Source of the DNA: Bradyrhizobium sp. Ec3.3
GTDB lineage: Bacteria > Pseudomonadota > Alphaproteobacteria > Rhizobiales > Xanthobacteraceae
Length of the DNA stretch: 64,000 nt
Direction of reading: 5' to 3'
Assembly (NCBI RefSeq): GCF_000472925.1
Contig: NZ_AXAS01000011.1
Span: forward strand, 62,001-126,000
Both the position numbers and the translations under genes were made by a program. The notes beneath the pieces are model-generated. The model worked only from the letters and a program-made list of their open reading frames with translations, did no database searches and was not told where the DNA came from. This document shows, in pieces, positions 45,592-54,293 of this stretch. How positions within the stretch are numbered: position 1 is the first letter of the stretch; each line of letters begins with the position of its first letter.

Positions 45592-47493
45592 ATGAACGTC
45601 ATGAGCTATAGAGCCGGCTCGAGCCGCCTGCCCTTGCGGGCGGCGGCGTTCGTCGTGCTCACCTGCACGGCCATCCTCGCCATCAGCGGTTGGCGTGAAT
45701 GGAGCTCGCGCGACGCGCTGCTGCGCGGCACCGAGACGGAAATGGCGAACCTCGCGCGATCGCTGACCCAGCATGCGGAGGACAGCCTCGATCTGCTCGA
45801 TTCCGGTGTCGTCGGCGTCGTCAGCCGCCTGGAAATGGACGGCACGGACCCCTCCACCATCGCCAAGCTTCGCAACCTCCTCGAAGTCCGCAAGAAGGCG
45901 ATCGAGCGCATTCACAGCCTCGCCATCATCGACGACAACGGCAACTGGCTGACATCCGCCGGCGCCGTCACCTCCACGCTCAGCGACGACGAGTTCTTCA
46001 GGCATCACAAGTTCTCGCCGAAGCGGGAGGCCTATGTCGGACGCCCGATCAAGAGCCTGGTCGACGGCGAGTGGGTGGTCACACTGTCGCGCCGCTTCAA
46101 CAAGCTCGACGGCAGCTTTGGCGGCGTCGTGCTTGCGACCATCAGTGCGAACTATCTGTCGCATTTCTACCAGCAATTCCTGATCGGTCGGAACAGCTCG
46201 ATCACGCTGGTGCACGGCGACGGCATCATCATTGCACGCGACCCCAGCAATGACAAATTCGTCGGACGCAGCGTGGTCGACGGGGCGCTGTTTCGCCAAT
46301 CGAAGCTGCAGCCGAGCGGGGCCTATAATTTCAGGTCGCTGCTGGATGGCGTCGATCGTGTCAGCTTCTACAAGCGCAGCGGCCGCCTCCCGCTGCTCCT
46401 GATCGCGACCGTCGATCGCGATGAATTGCTGGCGCCCTGGCGGGCGGCAGCCATTTCGCGCATGCTGTTTGTGCTCGCGCTGGTGTTGTTGATCGCGATC
46501 ATCGGCGCTGTGCTGGTCCGGCAGTTGCAGCGCGGCCAACGCATGGCGACGGCGCTGGTGGAGAAGGAAGCGCATTTCCGTCTGCTGGCTGAAGGCTCCA
46601 GCGACATGGTTACCCGGATCGGGCTCGACGAGCGGCTCCGCTACGTCTCGCCCTCCAGCGCGCGGGTCGTCGGCTGGCGCGCCAATCAACTGATCGGCAC
46701 GCCCGCGCTCGCCGGCATCCATCCGGAAGATCTGCCGGAGATCCAGGCGATCGTGGACGCGCTGAAGCGCGGCGAAAGGGAGGAGGCGCGGGTCACCTAT
46801 CGCAATGTGCACCGGCAGAAGTCCGAGATCTGGCTGGAATCGACCATGCAGATCACCCGCAAGGTTACCGGCGAGGTCGAAGGCGTGGTCGCGATCTCAC
46901 GCGACATCACCGAGCAGAAGAACCTGGAAAACAAGCTGGAGACGCTCGCGACCGAGGACAGTCTCACCGGGCTCGCCAACCGCCGCTGCTTCGATGAGCG
47001 GCTCGCGGAAGAATGGGCGAGGGCCTATCGCGACCGCTCGAGCGTTGGTCTGTTGATGATCGATGTCGATCACTTCAAGGCCTACAACGACGAATATGGC
47101 CATCCGGCGGGCGATGCTTGCCTGCGCACCGTGGCGAAGATCATCGCAACAGAGGCCCAGCGCGTCAGCGATCTCGCCGCACGCTATGGCGGCGAAGAGT
47201 TCGCCGTGCTGCTGCCGAACATCGATGCTGCCGGCTGCGCCCGGATCGGCGAGCGGATCCGCCAGGCGATCCGCGCCGCGGGGCTCGTTCATAGCTGCAA
47301 TGAATCCGCCGGCTGCGTCACCGCCTCTGTCGGCGGTGCGACCTGCCGCCCGTGGCTGGAGCGAACCGGTGGGCCGGGAACGCTCGTCGAGGCCGCCGAC
47401 CGTGCGCTCTATGGCGCCAAACAGGACGGGCGCGACCGGCTGGTGATGTCGGTCGAGGTCTTCAATCTGCTGCCGATGGCTTCAGGGCAGTAG
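45592..47493 (+). CDS. Membrane PAS-GGDEF diguanylate cyclase
   Basis: 633 residues: transmembrane helix (~18-34), periplasmic Cache-like sensor (~45-275), second helix (~290-310), PAS domain (~325-445) ending S-R-D-I-T-E-Q-K, then GGDEF (~460-620). The active-site loop reads G-G-E-E-F (47189-47203) and an intact inhibitory site R-V-S-D sits five residues before it, so it should make c-di-GMP with product feedback. The signal sensed in the periplasm is unknown. Confidence 0.92.
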   Translation: MNVMSYRAGSSRLPLRAAAFVVLTCTAILAISGWREWSSRDALLRGTETEMANLARSLTQHAEDSLDLLDSGVVGVVSRLEMDGTDPSTIAKLRNLLEVRKKAIERIHSLAIIDDNGNWLTSAGAVTSTLSDDEFFRHHKFSPKREAYVGRPIKSLVDGEWVVTLSRRFNKLDGSFGGVVLATISANYLSHFYQQFLIGRNSSITLVHGDGIIIARDPSNDKFVGRSVVDGALFRQSKLQPSGAYNFRSLLDGVDRVSFYKRSGRLPLLLIATVDRDELLAPWRAAAISRMLFVLALVLLIAIIGAVLVRQLQRGQRMATALVEKEAHFRLLAEGSSDMVTRIGLDERLRYVSPSSARVVGWRANQLIGTPALAGIHPEDLPEIQAIVDALKRGEREEARVTYRNVHRQKSEIWLESTMQITRKVTGEVEGVVAISRDITEQKNLENKLETLATEDSLTGLANRRCFDERLAEEWARAYRDRSSVGLLMIDVDHFKAYNDEYGHPAGDACLRTVAKIIATEAQRVSDLAARYGGEEFAVLLPNIDAAGCARIGERIRQAIRAAGLVHSCNESAGCVTASVGGATCRPWLERTGGPGTLVEAADRALYGAKQDGRDRLVMSVEVFNLLPMASGQ

Positions 47494-47641
47494 AGCATGA
47501 TCCGGACCCGAAGGGCCGCGTTAGCGCAAAGTGTGAAGCGGTTTTCCCTCGCGACAAACGCGGAGCGTTTGCGCGGAGATCATGCTCGAACAAAAACCTA
47601 AAGCACGATGACGCTTCATCCGAATCGCATCGCGCTTTAAA
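47494..47641. repeat. Dispersed palindromic repeat, AGCATGATCCG family (copy 2)
   Basis: AGCATGATCCG, GTTTTCCCTCGCGACAAACG, GGAGATCATGCTCG and CATCGCGCTTTA occur in the same order as in copy 1 at 21745. This copy carries an extra ~20 bases after the first module. It separates the GGDEF gene from slyX and may help end transcription. Confidence 0.8.
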
Positions 47642-47650
47642 GCCCGCCCC

Positions 47651-47866
47651 TCAGTAATGCGGCGGGCGCTCGTTGCCGGGGCCGGGCGCGTTGGCTTCGG
47701 CCTCCTGGAGACGCTCGCTCAGCGCTGCGATCTGCCGCGTCAGCGCATCGATCTGCTTCCACTGCGCGGTGATGGTCTGGTTGAGCTGCTCGATGGTGTC
47801 ATCCTGATAGGCGAGCCGTGCTTCGAGCGTGTCGATGCGTTCGCTGAGCGTCTCGATCTCATTCAT
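47651..47866 (-). CDS. slyX: SlyX family protein
   Basis: 71 residues from ATG 47866. Coiled-coil protein with the SlyX heptad pattern: E-T-L-S-E-R-I-D-T-L-E-A-R-L-A-Y-Q-D-D-T, then I-E-Q-L-N, ending A-N-A-P-G-P-G-N-E-R-P-P-H-Y, the typical P-P-H-Y tail. Function unknown despite wide conservation. Its start lies inside the trhO stop region (8-nt overlap), so the two are co-translated. Confidence 0.9.
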   Translation of the reverse strand: MNEIETLSERIDTLEARLAYQDDTIEQLNQTITAQWKQIDALTRQIAALSERLQEAEANAPGPGNERPPHY

Positions 47867-48626
47867 CGGCGGAGGCGTCCTTCTGGCGCTCGCGCAAGCC
47901 ATGGCCGAGCGCTACGCGCTCGTCGAACACGAAGCACTCTCCGCGCCAGCGGCTTTGCTCCTCCGGCACATCCTCGAGATATCTGAGAATGCCGCCCTTG
48001 AGGTGGTAGACCTCGGCGAAGCCGCGCGCGAGCAGATGTGCGCTCGCCTTCTCGCAGCGGATGCCGCCGGTGCAGAACATCGCGATCCTGCGATGCTTTG
48101 CGGGATCGAGCTGCTGCGCGGCAAAGTCCTTGAACTCGCCAAAACTCCTGATGCCGGGATCGACGGCGCCTTCGAACGTGCCCATCGCCACCTCGAAGGC
48201 GTTGCGGGTGTCGAGCACCAGCGTATCGGGCTCGGCGATCAGCGCATTCCACTTCGAGGCATCGACGTAGGTGCCGACCTGACGCGTCGGGTCGGCGGCG
48301 GCGTCACCGAGCGTGACGATCTCCTTCTTCAGCCGCACCTTGAGCCGGCCGAACGGCATCGCCTCGCTGGTCGAGAACTTCAGTTCGAGATTGTCGAGCC
48401 GTCCGCCGAACATGTCGCCGTGCGCGAGCTCATGGGCAAAGGCATCGATCGCCTCCGCAGTGCCAGCGACCGTGCCGTTGATGCCTTCCTGTGCCAGCAG
48501 CACGCTGCCCTTGATGCCTAGGCCGGCGCAGAACGCGCGCAGCGGCTCACGCAGCTCGCGGTGATCTGCGAGCGGCGCGAACTGGTAGAAAGCGGCAACC
48601 TTGAAAGCCTTGTTCTTGGGAGTCAT
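47859..48626 (-). CDS. trhO: tRNA uridine(34) hydroxylase, rhodanese-like
   Basis: 255 residues from ATG 48626. TrhO (UPF0176) uses oxygen to make 5-hydroxyuridine at tRNA position 34. Visible: N-terminal A-Q-E-G-I-N-G-T-V-A-G, then a rhodanese domain with L-V-L-D-T-R-N-x-x-E and active-site loop M-F-C-T-G-G-I-R-C-E-K, and H-L-K-G-G-I-L. The long frame upstream of this start belongs to the opposite strand of ggt. Divergent from ggt; co-transcribed with slyX. Confidence 0.93.
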   Translation of the reverse strand: MTPKNKAFKVAAFYQFAPLADHRELREPLRAFCAGLGIKGSVLLAQEGINGTVAGTAEAIDAFAHELAHGDMFGGRLDNLELKFSTSEAMPFGRLKVRLKKEIVTLGDAAADPTRQVGTYVDASKWNALIAEPDTLVLDTRNAFEVAMGTFEGAVDPGIRSFGEFKDFAAQQLDPAKHRRIAMFCTGGIRCEKASAHLLARGFAEVYHLKGGILRYLEDVPEEQSRWRGECFVFDERVALGHGLRERQKDASADE

Positions 48627-48812
48627 GGCGGCCCGTTTAGCAGGCGGCAGCCGTCCAGAAAACCCGCAGAAATGCGCCCCATTCGCACAGCGGATGGCAG
48701 CCATTTCCGTGGTATGCCAGCATTGCCCGGCGGGGTCCGAATGTGTCATGAAGACCCGGATTTTCGAGAGGGCGCGACGTGCGCGGCCCGCGGCAAGAGA
48801 GCAGAACAGGCA

Positions 48813-50399
48813 ATGAGAAGCTTCCATTTCCCCGGCAGGTCCACAGTCCACGCCCAGAACGCGATGGTGGCGACCTCGCACCCGCTGGCCGCGCTCGCGG
48901 CGGTCGAGGTACTGCGTGAGGGTGGCACGGCGGCGGACGCGGCGGTCGCGGGCAGCCTGCTGCTCGGGGTGATCGAGCCGCAATCGACCGGCATCGGCGG
49001 CGACTGCTTTGCACTGATCCAGCCGCGAGGCGAGGGCAAGATCACTGCCTATAACGGCTCGGGCCGGGCGCCGAAGGCCGCCAATGTCGAGTGGTATCTG
49101 GAGCGCAAGATCAATTCCGTGCCGCTGACCTCGGCGCACGCGGTCTCGATCCCCGGCGCGGTCGACGCCTTTGCGACCGTGCTGCGCGACCACGGCAAGT
49201 TCGGTTTCGACCGTCTGGCCAAGCCAGCGATCAAGGCGGCGGAGGAGGGCTACGTCGTCGCCCCCCGCATCGCCTTCGACTGGAAGAACCAATTCGAGAA
49301 GCTGAAGAACGGCACCAACACCGAGCGCTATCTGCTGCCGCACGGCAGGCCGGCGGTGGCCGGCGACGTCATCCGCCAGCCTGAGCTCGGAAAGACGCTG
49401 CGCGCGATCGCCAAGGACGGCCGCGACGCTTTTTACAAGGGTGCAATCGCCGAGGACATGGTCGAGACGCTGCGCTCTATCGGCGGCCTGCACACGCTCG
49501 ACGATTTCGCCGATCATACCACCGAGGTGACCACGCCGATCGGCACGACGTACAAGGACTACGATGTCTGGCAGTGCCCGCCCAACGGGCCCGGCATCAC
49601 CATGCTGGTCATGCTGAACATCCTGTCCCGGTTCGACCTGTCGAAGTTCGCGCCGCTCAGCGTCGAGCGCTTCCATCTCGAGGCGGAAGCCGCGCGCATC
49701 GCCTACATGATCCGCGAGATGCATGTCGCCGATCCCGCCCACATGAAGATCGACGTCGCAAAAATCCTCGCGAAGGAATTCGCCGACGAGTACATCGCAA
49801 AAATCCGCATGGACGGGTTGCTCGACCTGCCCAACGTCGCGCCGCCGATGAACCCCTCGACCATTTACATCGCCGTGGTCGACAAGGATCGCAACGTCTG
49901 CTCCTTCATCAACTCGATCGCGCATTCCTTCGGCTCGGCGATCGTGTCGAACAAGACCGGCGTGCTGCTGCAGAACCGCGCCGGCGGCTTCCGCATCCAG
50001 CCGGATCACCCCAATTGCATCGCCGGCGGCAAGCGCCCGCTGCACACGATCATTCCGGCGCTGCTCACCAAGGCGGGTCGCGCGATCATGCCGTTCGGCG
50101 TGATGGGCGGGCAGTATCAGCCGGTTGGCCAGACGCATGTCCTGACCAACATCCTCGACTATGGCTGCGACGTGCAGGAGGCGATCGATATGCCGCGCGG
50201 CCTGCATTACGAGGGCGTCTATCAGCTCGAAGACAGTGTGCCGGCGGCGGTCGTCGATGGCCTGAAGAAGCTCGGCCACAAGACCACGAGTCTCGTCGGC
50301 CCGCTCGGCGGCGGCCAGGCGATCTGGATCGACTGGGACAAGGGCACGCTGACCGGCGGCTCCGATCCTCGCAAGGACGGCTGCGCGCTCGGCTATTGA
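48813..50399 (+). CDS. ggt: Gamma-glutamyltransferase family protein
   Basis: 528 residues from ATG 48813. Members autocleave before a Thr to give two subunits and hydrolyse or transfer gamma-glutamyl groups of glutathione. Visible: A-x-S-H-P-L-A-A-L-A-A near the start, S-T-G-I-G-G-D-C-F, and the cleavage region M-N-P-S-T-I-Y-I-A-V-V-D with the likely nucleophile Thr near residue 350; L-L-Q-N-R and the late G-Q-A-I-W also fit. No signal peptide is seen, unlike periplasmic Ggt, so a cytosolic or YwrD-type enzyme is possible. Confidence 0.88.
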   Translation: MRSFHFPGRSTVHAQNAMVATSHPLAALAAVEVLREGGTAADAAVAGSLLLGVIEPQSTGIGGDCFALIQPRGEGKITAYNGSGRAPKAANVEWYLERKINSVPLTSAHAVSIPGAVDAFATVLRDHGKFGFDRLAKPAIKAAEEGYVVAPRIAFDWKNQFEKLKNGTNTERYLLPHGRPAVAGDVIRQPELGKTLRAIAKDGRDAFYKGAIAEDMVETLRSIGGLHTLDDFADHTTEVTTPIGTTYKDYDVWQCPPNGPGITMLVMLNILSRFDLSKFAPLSVERFHLEAEAARIAYMIREMHVADPAHMKIDVAKILAKEFADEYIAKIRMDGLLDLPNVAPPMNPSTIYIAVVDKDRNVCSFINSIAHSFGSAIVSNKTGVLLQNRAGGFRIQPDHPNCIAGGKRPLHTIIPALLTKAGRAIMPFGVMGGQYQPVGQTHVLTNILDYGCDVQEAIDMPRGLHYEGVYQLEDSVPAAVVDGLKKLGHKTTSLVGPLGGGQAIWIDWDKGTLTGGSDPRKDGCALGY

Positions 50400-50475
50400 G
50401 TGAGGCGCCCTCGACGGGCTGGCCACGCCCGGCGCGTTGCGCTAGACACCTCCCGCTCCAAATGGAAGGTGTCTT

Positions 50476-50940
50476 ATGCAGCGTGTCCAGCGTGCACTCC
50501 TCACCCTCATGTCGGCGCTCGCGATCACGGTGATCAGCGCAGTGTCGGCATTCGTCTCCACCCCGGCATCGGCCCAGACCGCAGGAAAAACCATGACCAC
50601 AGCTTCAGGCCTCGAGATCATCGACAGCGTCGTCGGCACCGGCGCCTCCCCCAAGCCCGGCCAGATCTGCGTGATGCACTACACCGGCTGGCTCTATGAG
50701 AACGGCAAGAAGGGCAAGAAATTCGACTCTTCCGTCGACCGCAACGAGCCGTTCGAGTTTCCGATCGGCAAGGGCCGCGTGATCGCCGGCTGGGACGAGG
50801 GCGTTGCCACCATGAAGGTCGGCGGCAAGCGCACGCTGATCATCCCGCCGCAGCTCGGTTACGGCGCACGCGGCGCCGGCGGCGTGATCCCGCCGAATGC
50901 GACGCTGATGTTCGACGTGGAATTGCTCGGGGTGAAGTGA
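50476..50940 (+). CDS. Secreted FKBP-type peptidyl-prolyl isomerase
   Basis: 154 residues. Signal peptide ([17 protein letters not shown], cleavage near ASA-QT), then one FKBP domain: [50 protein letters not shown]. It should speed proline isomerisation in periplasmic protein folding. GGAAGG sits before ATG 50476. A bidirectional terminator follows. Confidence 0.93.
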   Translation: MQRVQRALLTLMSALAITVISAVSAFVSTPASAQTAGKTMTTASGLEIIDSVVGTGASPKPGQICVMHYTGWLYENGKKGKKFDSSVDRNEPFEFPIGKGRVIAGWDEGVATMKVGGKRTLIIPPQLGYGARGAGGVIPPNATLMFDVELLGVK

Positions 50941-50965
50941 CGGCAGGTACCAGCGCGAACAAAAA

Positions 50966-50995
50966 GACCGGCCTTGCGGCCGGTCTCCTCGTTTT
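50966..50995. terminator. Bidirectional hairpin terminator
   Basis: GACCGGCC-TTGC-GGCCGGTC is a perfect 8-bp stem. On the + strand it is followed by TCCTCGTTTT, on the - strand by CTTTTTG, so it can end both the isomerase gene and the convergent CsbD gene. Confidence 0.75.
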
Positions 50996-51026
50996 CAGTC
51001 CCGCTCGTTTTTCAGTCCCGTGCGCC

Positions 51027-51245
51027 TTACTCTGCCGTGCGCTTGGCGTTCGCCGCGGCGCGATCGATCGCTTCCTTCGCGGCGTCCTTGGCATCGCCCA
51101 TGACCTGCTGGCCCTTGCCCTTGATCTCCTGCACGGTGCCTTCGCCCTTCATGCGATCGGAACCGGTGGCCTCGCCAATGCCCTGCTTGGCCTTGCCGAT
51201 CGCCTCGTTGCTGGCGCCCTTGATCTTGTCGGTCGTGCTACCCAT
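51027..51245 (-). CDS. CsbD family stress-response protein
   Basis: 72 residues from ATG 51245, preceded by AAGGAGA. Small hydrophilic CsbD protein: K-I-K-G-A-S-N-E-A-I-G-K-A-K, G-E-A-T-G-S and K-G-x-x-Q-E-x-K-G-K, rich in Lys, Ala and Gly. Family members are abundant in stationary or stressed cells, with no defined biochemical role. An EcfG-type promoter is present 32-56 nt upstream, fitting induction by the general stress response. Confidence 0.92.
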   Translation of the reverse strand: MGSTTDKIKGASNEAIGKAKQGIGEATGSDRMKGEGTVQEIKGKGQQVMGDAKDAAKEAIDRAAANAKRTAE

Positions 51246-51276
51246 GAAAATCTCCTTCCATCTTGGTTGCAAGGAC

Positions 51277-51301
51277 AACGCCACGCGCCTAAGAGCGTTC
51301 C
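51277..51301 (-). promoter_or_regulatory. EcfG-type general stress promoter of csbD
   Basis: Read on the - strand: GGAAC, 16-base spacer, CGTT, ending 31 nt before the CsbD start. This is an exact fit to the alphaproteobacterial EcfG consensus. Confidence 0.7.
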
Positions 51302-51371
51302 GATTTTGGTATGGCTTGATGCCGCGGCTTTGGTTAGCCTGCCGTGCACGGAACCAATGGAAAGCAGACAC

Positions 51372-51881
51372 ATGAGCGGCCACGACCACACGCACTCTCA
51401 TCATCACGATCATGACGATCGCTGGAAACATGACGGCGTGCGCGTGATCCCCGGCAACCAGCTCGATCCCAATGTTCCCTCGACGCCTGGCATGGACCGC
51501 AAGGCCGCGATCAATTTCGCGCGCGTCGGCGCGCAGAAATTGTGGGCCGGAACGGTCAGCATCAAACCTGATGCGAAGACCGGCGCGCATCATCACGGTC
51601 ATCTCGAAAGCATCATCTTCGTCGTGAAAGGCAAGGCGCGCATGCGCTGGGGCGAGCAGCTCCAGTTTACTGCCGAAGCCGGCCCCGGCGACTTCATCTA
51701 CGTGCCACCTTACGTGCCGCACCAGGAGATCAACGCCAGCCCCGACGAGGTTCTGGAATGCGTGCTGGTGCGCAGTGACGGCGAGGCGGTCGCGATCAAT
51801 CTCGACGTCGAGCCGGTCGAGAAGCCCGAAACCGTGCTGTGGATCGACCCCGTGCACCGCGATCCGAACGAGGCGAAGTGA
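51372..51881 (+). CDS. Cupin-domain protein with His-rich N-terminus
   Basis: 169 residues from ATG 51372 (ATG 51357 is an alternative). The first ~20 residues are packed with histidine (SGHDHTHSHHHDHDDRW) and may bind metal. The cupin barrel has motif 1 G-A-H-H-H-G-H-L-E-S-I-I-F-V-V-K-G and motif 2 P-G-D-F-I-Y-V-P-P-Y-V-P-H-Q-E. Cupins of this type can be isomerases, dioxygenases or sensors; the role here is unknown. Confidence 0.85.
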   Translation: MSGHDHTHSHHHDHDDRWKHDGVRVIPGNQLDPNVPSTPGMDRKAAINFARVGAQKLWAGTVSIKPDAKTGAHHHGHLESIIFVVKGKARMRWGEQLQFTAEAGPGDFIYVPPYVPHQEINASPDEVLECVLVRSDGEAVAINLDVEPVEKPETVLWIDPVHRDPNEAK

Positions 51882-51896
51882 ACTGATCTCTCTCCG

Positions 51897-51983
51897 CCGT
51901 CATTGCGAGGAGCGAAGCGACGAAGCAATCCAGCATCCTTGCGGATGCATTTCGGGATTGCTTCGCTGCGCTTGCAATGACGG
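51897..51983. repeat. Palindromic repeat, CCGTCATTGCGAGG family
   Basis: Starts CCGTCATTGCGAGGAGCG and ends GCTTGCAATGACGG, with AGCAATCC and GGATTGCT pairing inside, so the unit folds into one long stem. I recognise this as a dispersed repeat frequent in Bradyrhizobium intergenic DNA. It lies between the cupin and hydrolase genes. Confidence 0.8.
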
Positions 51984-52061
51984 AGAACTCGGCTGACGCC
52001 TTCCGCTACGTCTGCTAGGCTTCGCTGGAGCCTACATGAAGACGAGGCGACGGAGGTCATC

Positions 52062-53078
52062 ATGGCGAAGCCCGATCATTTGCTGCCACGGCGTAGACTG
52101 ATCAAAGGGGCAGGCGCGAGCATCGTAGGTGCCGCGCTCACCAACGCACTCCCCGCCGCGGCCGCCGATCAACCCTCCGACATCTGGTCCAGCGAATACT
52201 GGGCCAAGAAGGGCGATGTGCCCTTGTGGATGTACCGCAAGCGGCTCGGTGCGCCCAAGGCGGACGAGGTGGCACGGCCGGTCGTGGTGTTCGTGCACGG
52301 CTCCTCCGTCACCTCGCGGGTGTTCGATCTCAGCGTGCCCGGCAAGGGCGAATACTCCACCATGAACGAGTTCGCCCGCTACGGCTTCGACTGCTGGACG
52401 CTGGATCACGAGAACTACGGCAAGTCGGGGCGCACCTCCGGCAATTCAGATATCGCAAGCGGCGTTGCCGATCTGAAGGCCGCGATGGAGGTGATCACGC
52501 GCGAGACCGGGCAGAAGAAATTCCATTTCGTCGGGGAGTCCTCGGGTGCGTTGCGGGCCGGCGCTTACGCCATGGTCGCGCCAGAACGCATCGACCGGCT
52601 TGTGTTCGCGGCCTTCACCTACAAGGGCGAGGGCTCGCCGACGCTGACCAAGCGGGCCGAGCAGGTCGACTATTACCGCACCCACAACATGCGCAAGCGC
52701 GACCGTGAGATGATCCGCTCGATCGCGACCCGCGACAAACCAGGCACCAGCGATCCCGCCGTCATGGACGTGCTCGCCGAGGTCGAGCTTCAGTTCGGCG
52801 ATCAGATGCCGACCGGCACCTACCTCGACATGACGGCCAATTTGCCGGTGGTGGACCCGGAGAAGGTGCTCGCACCGGTGCTCCTGGTGCGCGGGGAGTT
52901 CGACGGCATCGCGACCGTCGCCGACCTCGAGGCGTTCTACAACAAGCTGCCGAACGGCGACCGGCAATTCGTCATCCTGCCGGGAACCGCGCATTCGGTG
53001 GTGCTGGCGATCAATCGGGCGCTGTTCTGGCATGCCACGCGGGCATTTTTGACGATGCCGACGCCGATCGCGACCTGA
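52062..53078 (+). CDS. Tat-exported alpha/beta hydrolase
   Basis: 338 residues; GGAGG stands before ATG 52062. A twin-Arg signal (P-R-R-R-L-I-K-G-A-G-A) ends near A-A-A-A-D. The hydrolase core shows V-F-V-H-G-S-S oxyanion region, nucleophile elbow G-E-S-S-G, late Asp in G-E-F-D-G-I-A and His in P-G-T-A-H-S. Likely a periplasmic esterase; no substrate can be named. Confidence 0.85.
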   Translation: MAKPDHLLPRRRLIKGAGASIVGAALTNALPAAAADQPSDIWSSEYWAKKGDVPLWMYRKRLGAPKADEVARPVVVFVHGSSVTSRVFDLSVPGKGEYSTMNEFARYGFDCWTLDHENYGKSGRTSGNSDIASGVADLKAAMEVITRETGQKKFHFVGESSGALRAGAYAMVAPERIDRLVFAAFTYKGEGSPTLTKRAEQVDYYRTHNMRKRDREMIRSIATRDKPGTSDPAVMDVLAEVELQFGDQMPTGTYLDMTANLPVVDPEKVLAPVLLVRGEFDGIATVADLEAFYNKLPNGDRQFVILPGTAHSVVLAINRALFWHATRAFLTMPTPIAT

Positions 53079-53209
53079 CGAAAAATTGCGCGCGGGCGTT
53101 CGGTGCGACAGAACCCCGCAGTGTGACAGTCCGAAAAATATTCGGAAGCCGTGTCGGATGGCTGCTGGGTCATCCGTCCTTGGGCAGAACCCCGCCCAAG
53201 GAGCTTCCG

Positions 53210-53638
53210 ATGCCCAGGATGATCTTCGTCAATCTGCCGGTGACCGATCTCAAGCGCGCAACCGTCTTTTACGAGGCAATAGGCGCGACCAGGAACCCGC
53301 AATTTAGTGACGACACGGCGTCCTGCATGGTCTTTTCCGAGACCATCTACGCGATGCTGACGACCCACGACAAATTCCGCCAGTTCACGCCGAAGCCGAT
53401 CGCAGATGCAAAGATCTCGAACCAGGCGCTGTTCTGCTTGTCCGCCGACAGTCGGAGCGAGGTCGACGATATCGTCGGCAGGGCCGAGGCTGCGGGCGGG
53501 GTGGCCGATCCCAGCCCGAAGGACGAATACAGCTTCATGTACGGCCGCAGCTTCGAGGATCCCGATGGTCATATGTGGGGTGTGAATTGGCTGGACATGG
53601 CGGCGGCACCGACCCAGCCCGGCATGGCGAACGCTTGA
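53210..53638 (+). CDS. VOC (glyoxalase/bleomycin resistance) superfamily protein
   Basis: 142 residues from ATG 53210, with AAGGAG upstream. One VOC module pair: I-F-V-N-L-P-V-T-D-L-K-R-A-T-V-F-Y at the start and F-E-D-P-D-G-H-M-W-G-V near the end, the latter supplying the usual metal-binding and strand motif. Matches the group annotated as glyoxalase-like, reaction unknown. The following VOC gene starts 34 nt downstream, so the two are likely co-transcribed. Confidence 0.85.
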   Translation: MPRMIFVNLPVTDLKRATVFYEAIGATRNPQFSDDTASCMVFSETIYAMLTTHDKFRQFTPKPIADAKISNQALFCLSADSRSEVDDIVGRAEAAGGVADPSPKDEYSFMYGRSFEDPDGHMWGVNWLDMAAAPTQPGMANA

Positions 53639-53672
53639 TCGAAGCCCAGAGGATGGAAGAGGAGCATTCACG

Positions 53673-54161
53673 ATGTCCAAGCTCGTGCCCTGCATGTGGT
53701 TCAACGGCGATGCCGAGGAAGCCGCCAAGTTCTACGTTTCTCTCGTTCCGAATTCGGCGATCACGCACGTCCAGCGCAACGTTTCAGACAATCCGTCCGG
53801 CAAGGAAGGCTCCGTGCTTGTCGTCGAGTTCACGGTGGCCGGCCAGCCCCTGGTCGCGCTCAACGGCGGCATGAAGATGGAATACACCCACGCGCTCTCG
53901 TTGATGATCCATTGCGACGACCAGGCCCAGGTCGACAGCGTCTGGAGTGCGTTCCTGGCTCATGGCGGCAGTGAAGGGCAGTGCGGCTGGCTCAGGGATC
54001 GCTATGGCGTTTCCTGGCAGGTGGTGCCGAAGGTGATGTTCGAATTTCTGTCGAGCCCGGACAAGGCCGCCGCCGCACGCGCGATGCAGGCGATGATGAA
54101 GATGGTCAAGCTGGATGTGGACGTTTTGCGCCGCGCATTCGAGGGTAAGTCCGCGGCGTGA
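53673..54161 (+). CDS. PhnB-like VOC protein
   Basis: 162 residues. Opening L-V-P-C-M-W-F-N-G-D-A-E-E-A-A-K-F-Y is characteristic of the PhnB/3-demethylubiquinone methyltransferase-like VOC group, followed by F-T-V-A-G-Q-P-L-V-A-L-N-G-G and D-R-Y-G-V-S-W-Q-V-V-P. These are small dimeric proteins of mostly unknown function; the methyltransferase name in databases is not supported by a SAM motif. Second gene of a VOC pair. Confidence 0.87.
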   Translation: MSKLVPCMWFNGDAEEAAKFYVSLVPNSAITHVQRNVSDNPSGKEGSVLVVEFTVAGQPLVALNGGMKMEYTHALSLMIHCDDQAQVDSVWSAFLAHGGSEGQCGWLRDRYGVSWQVVPKVMFEFLSSPDKAAAARAMQAMMKMVKLDVDVLRRAFEGKSAA

Positions 54162-54177
54162 CCTCAAGGCAGGTGCA

Positions 54178-54269
54178 GTAGGGTGGGCAAAGGCGCGTTC
54201 GCGCCGTGCCCACCATCTGTCCTCGATTAAGAGAGATGTGGTGGGCACGCTTCGCTTTGCCCACCCTAC
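54178..54269. repeat. Palindromic repeat, GTAGGGTGGGCAAAG family (copy 1)
   Basis: GTAGGGTGGGCAAAGGCGCG at one end and CGCTTTGCCCACCCTAC at the other form a long interrupted stem, with inner CGTGCCCACCA and TGGTGGGCACG also pairing. The same unit recurs at 60766-60856. Confidence 0.85.
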
Positions 54270-54293
54270 AAGACTATGCCTCGGTGAGGCGTC

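Noticed and set aside
45493..46812. 439-codon minus-strand frame opposite the PAS-GGDEF gene
   Set aside because: Antisense shadow; low-complexity polar sequence while the sense strand shows a clear sensor-cyclase.
48627..50426. Upstream extension of the trhO frame to 855 residues
   Set aside because: The extra part is antisense to ggt and unlike any protein; ATG 48626 gives the normal TrhO length.
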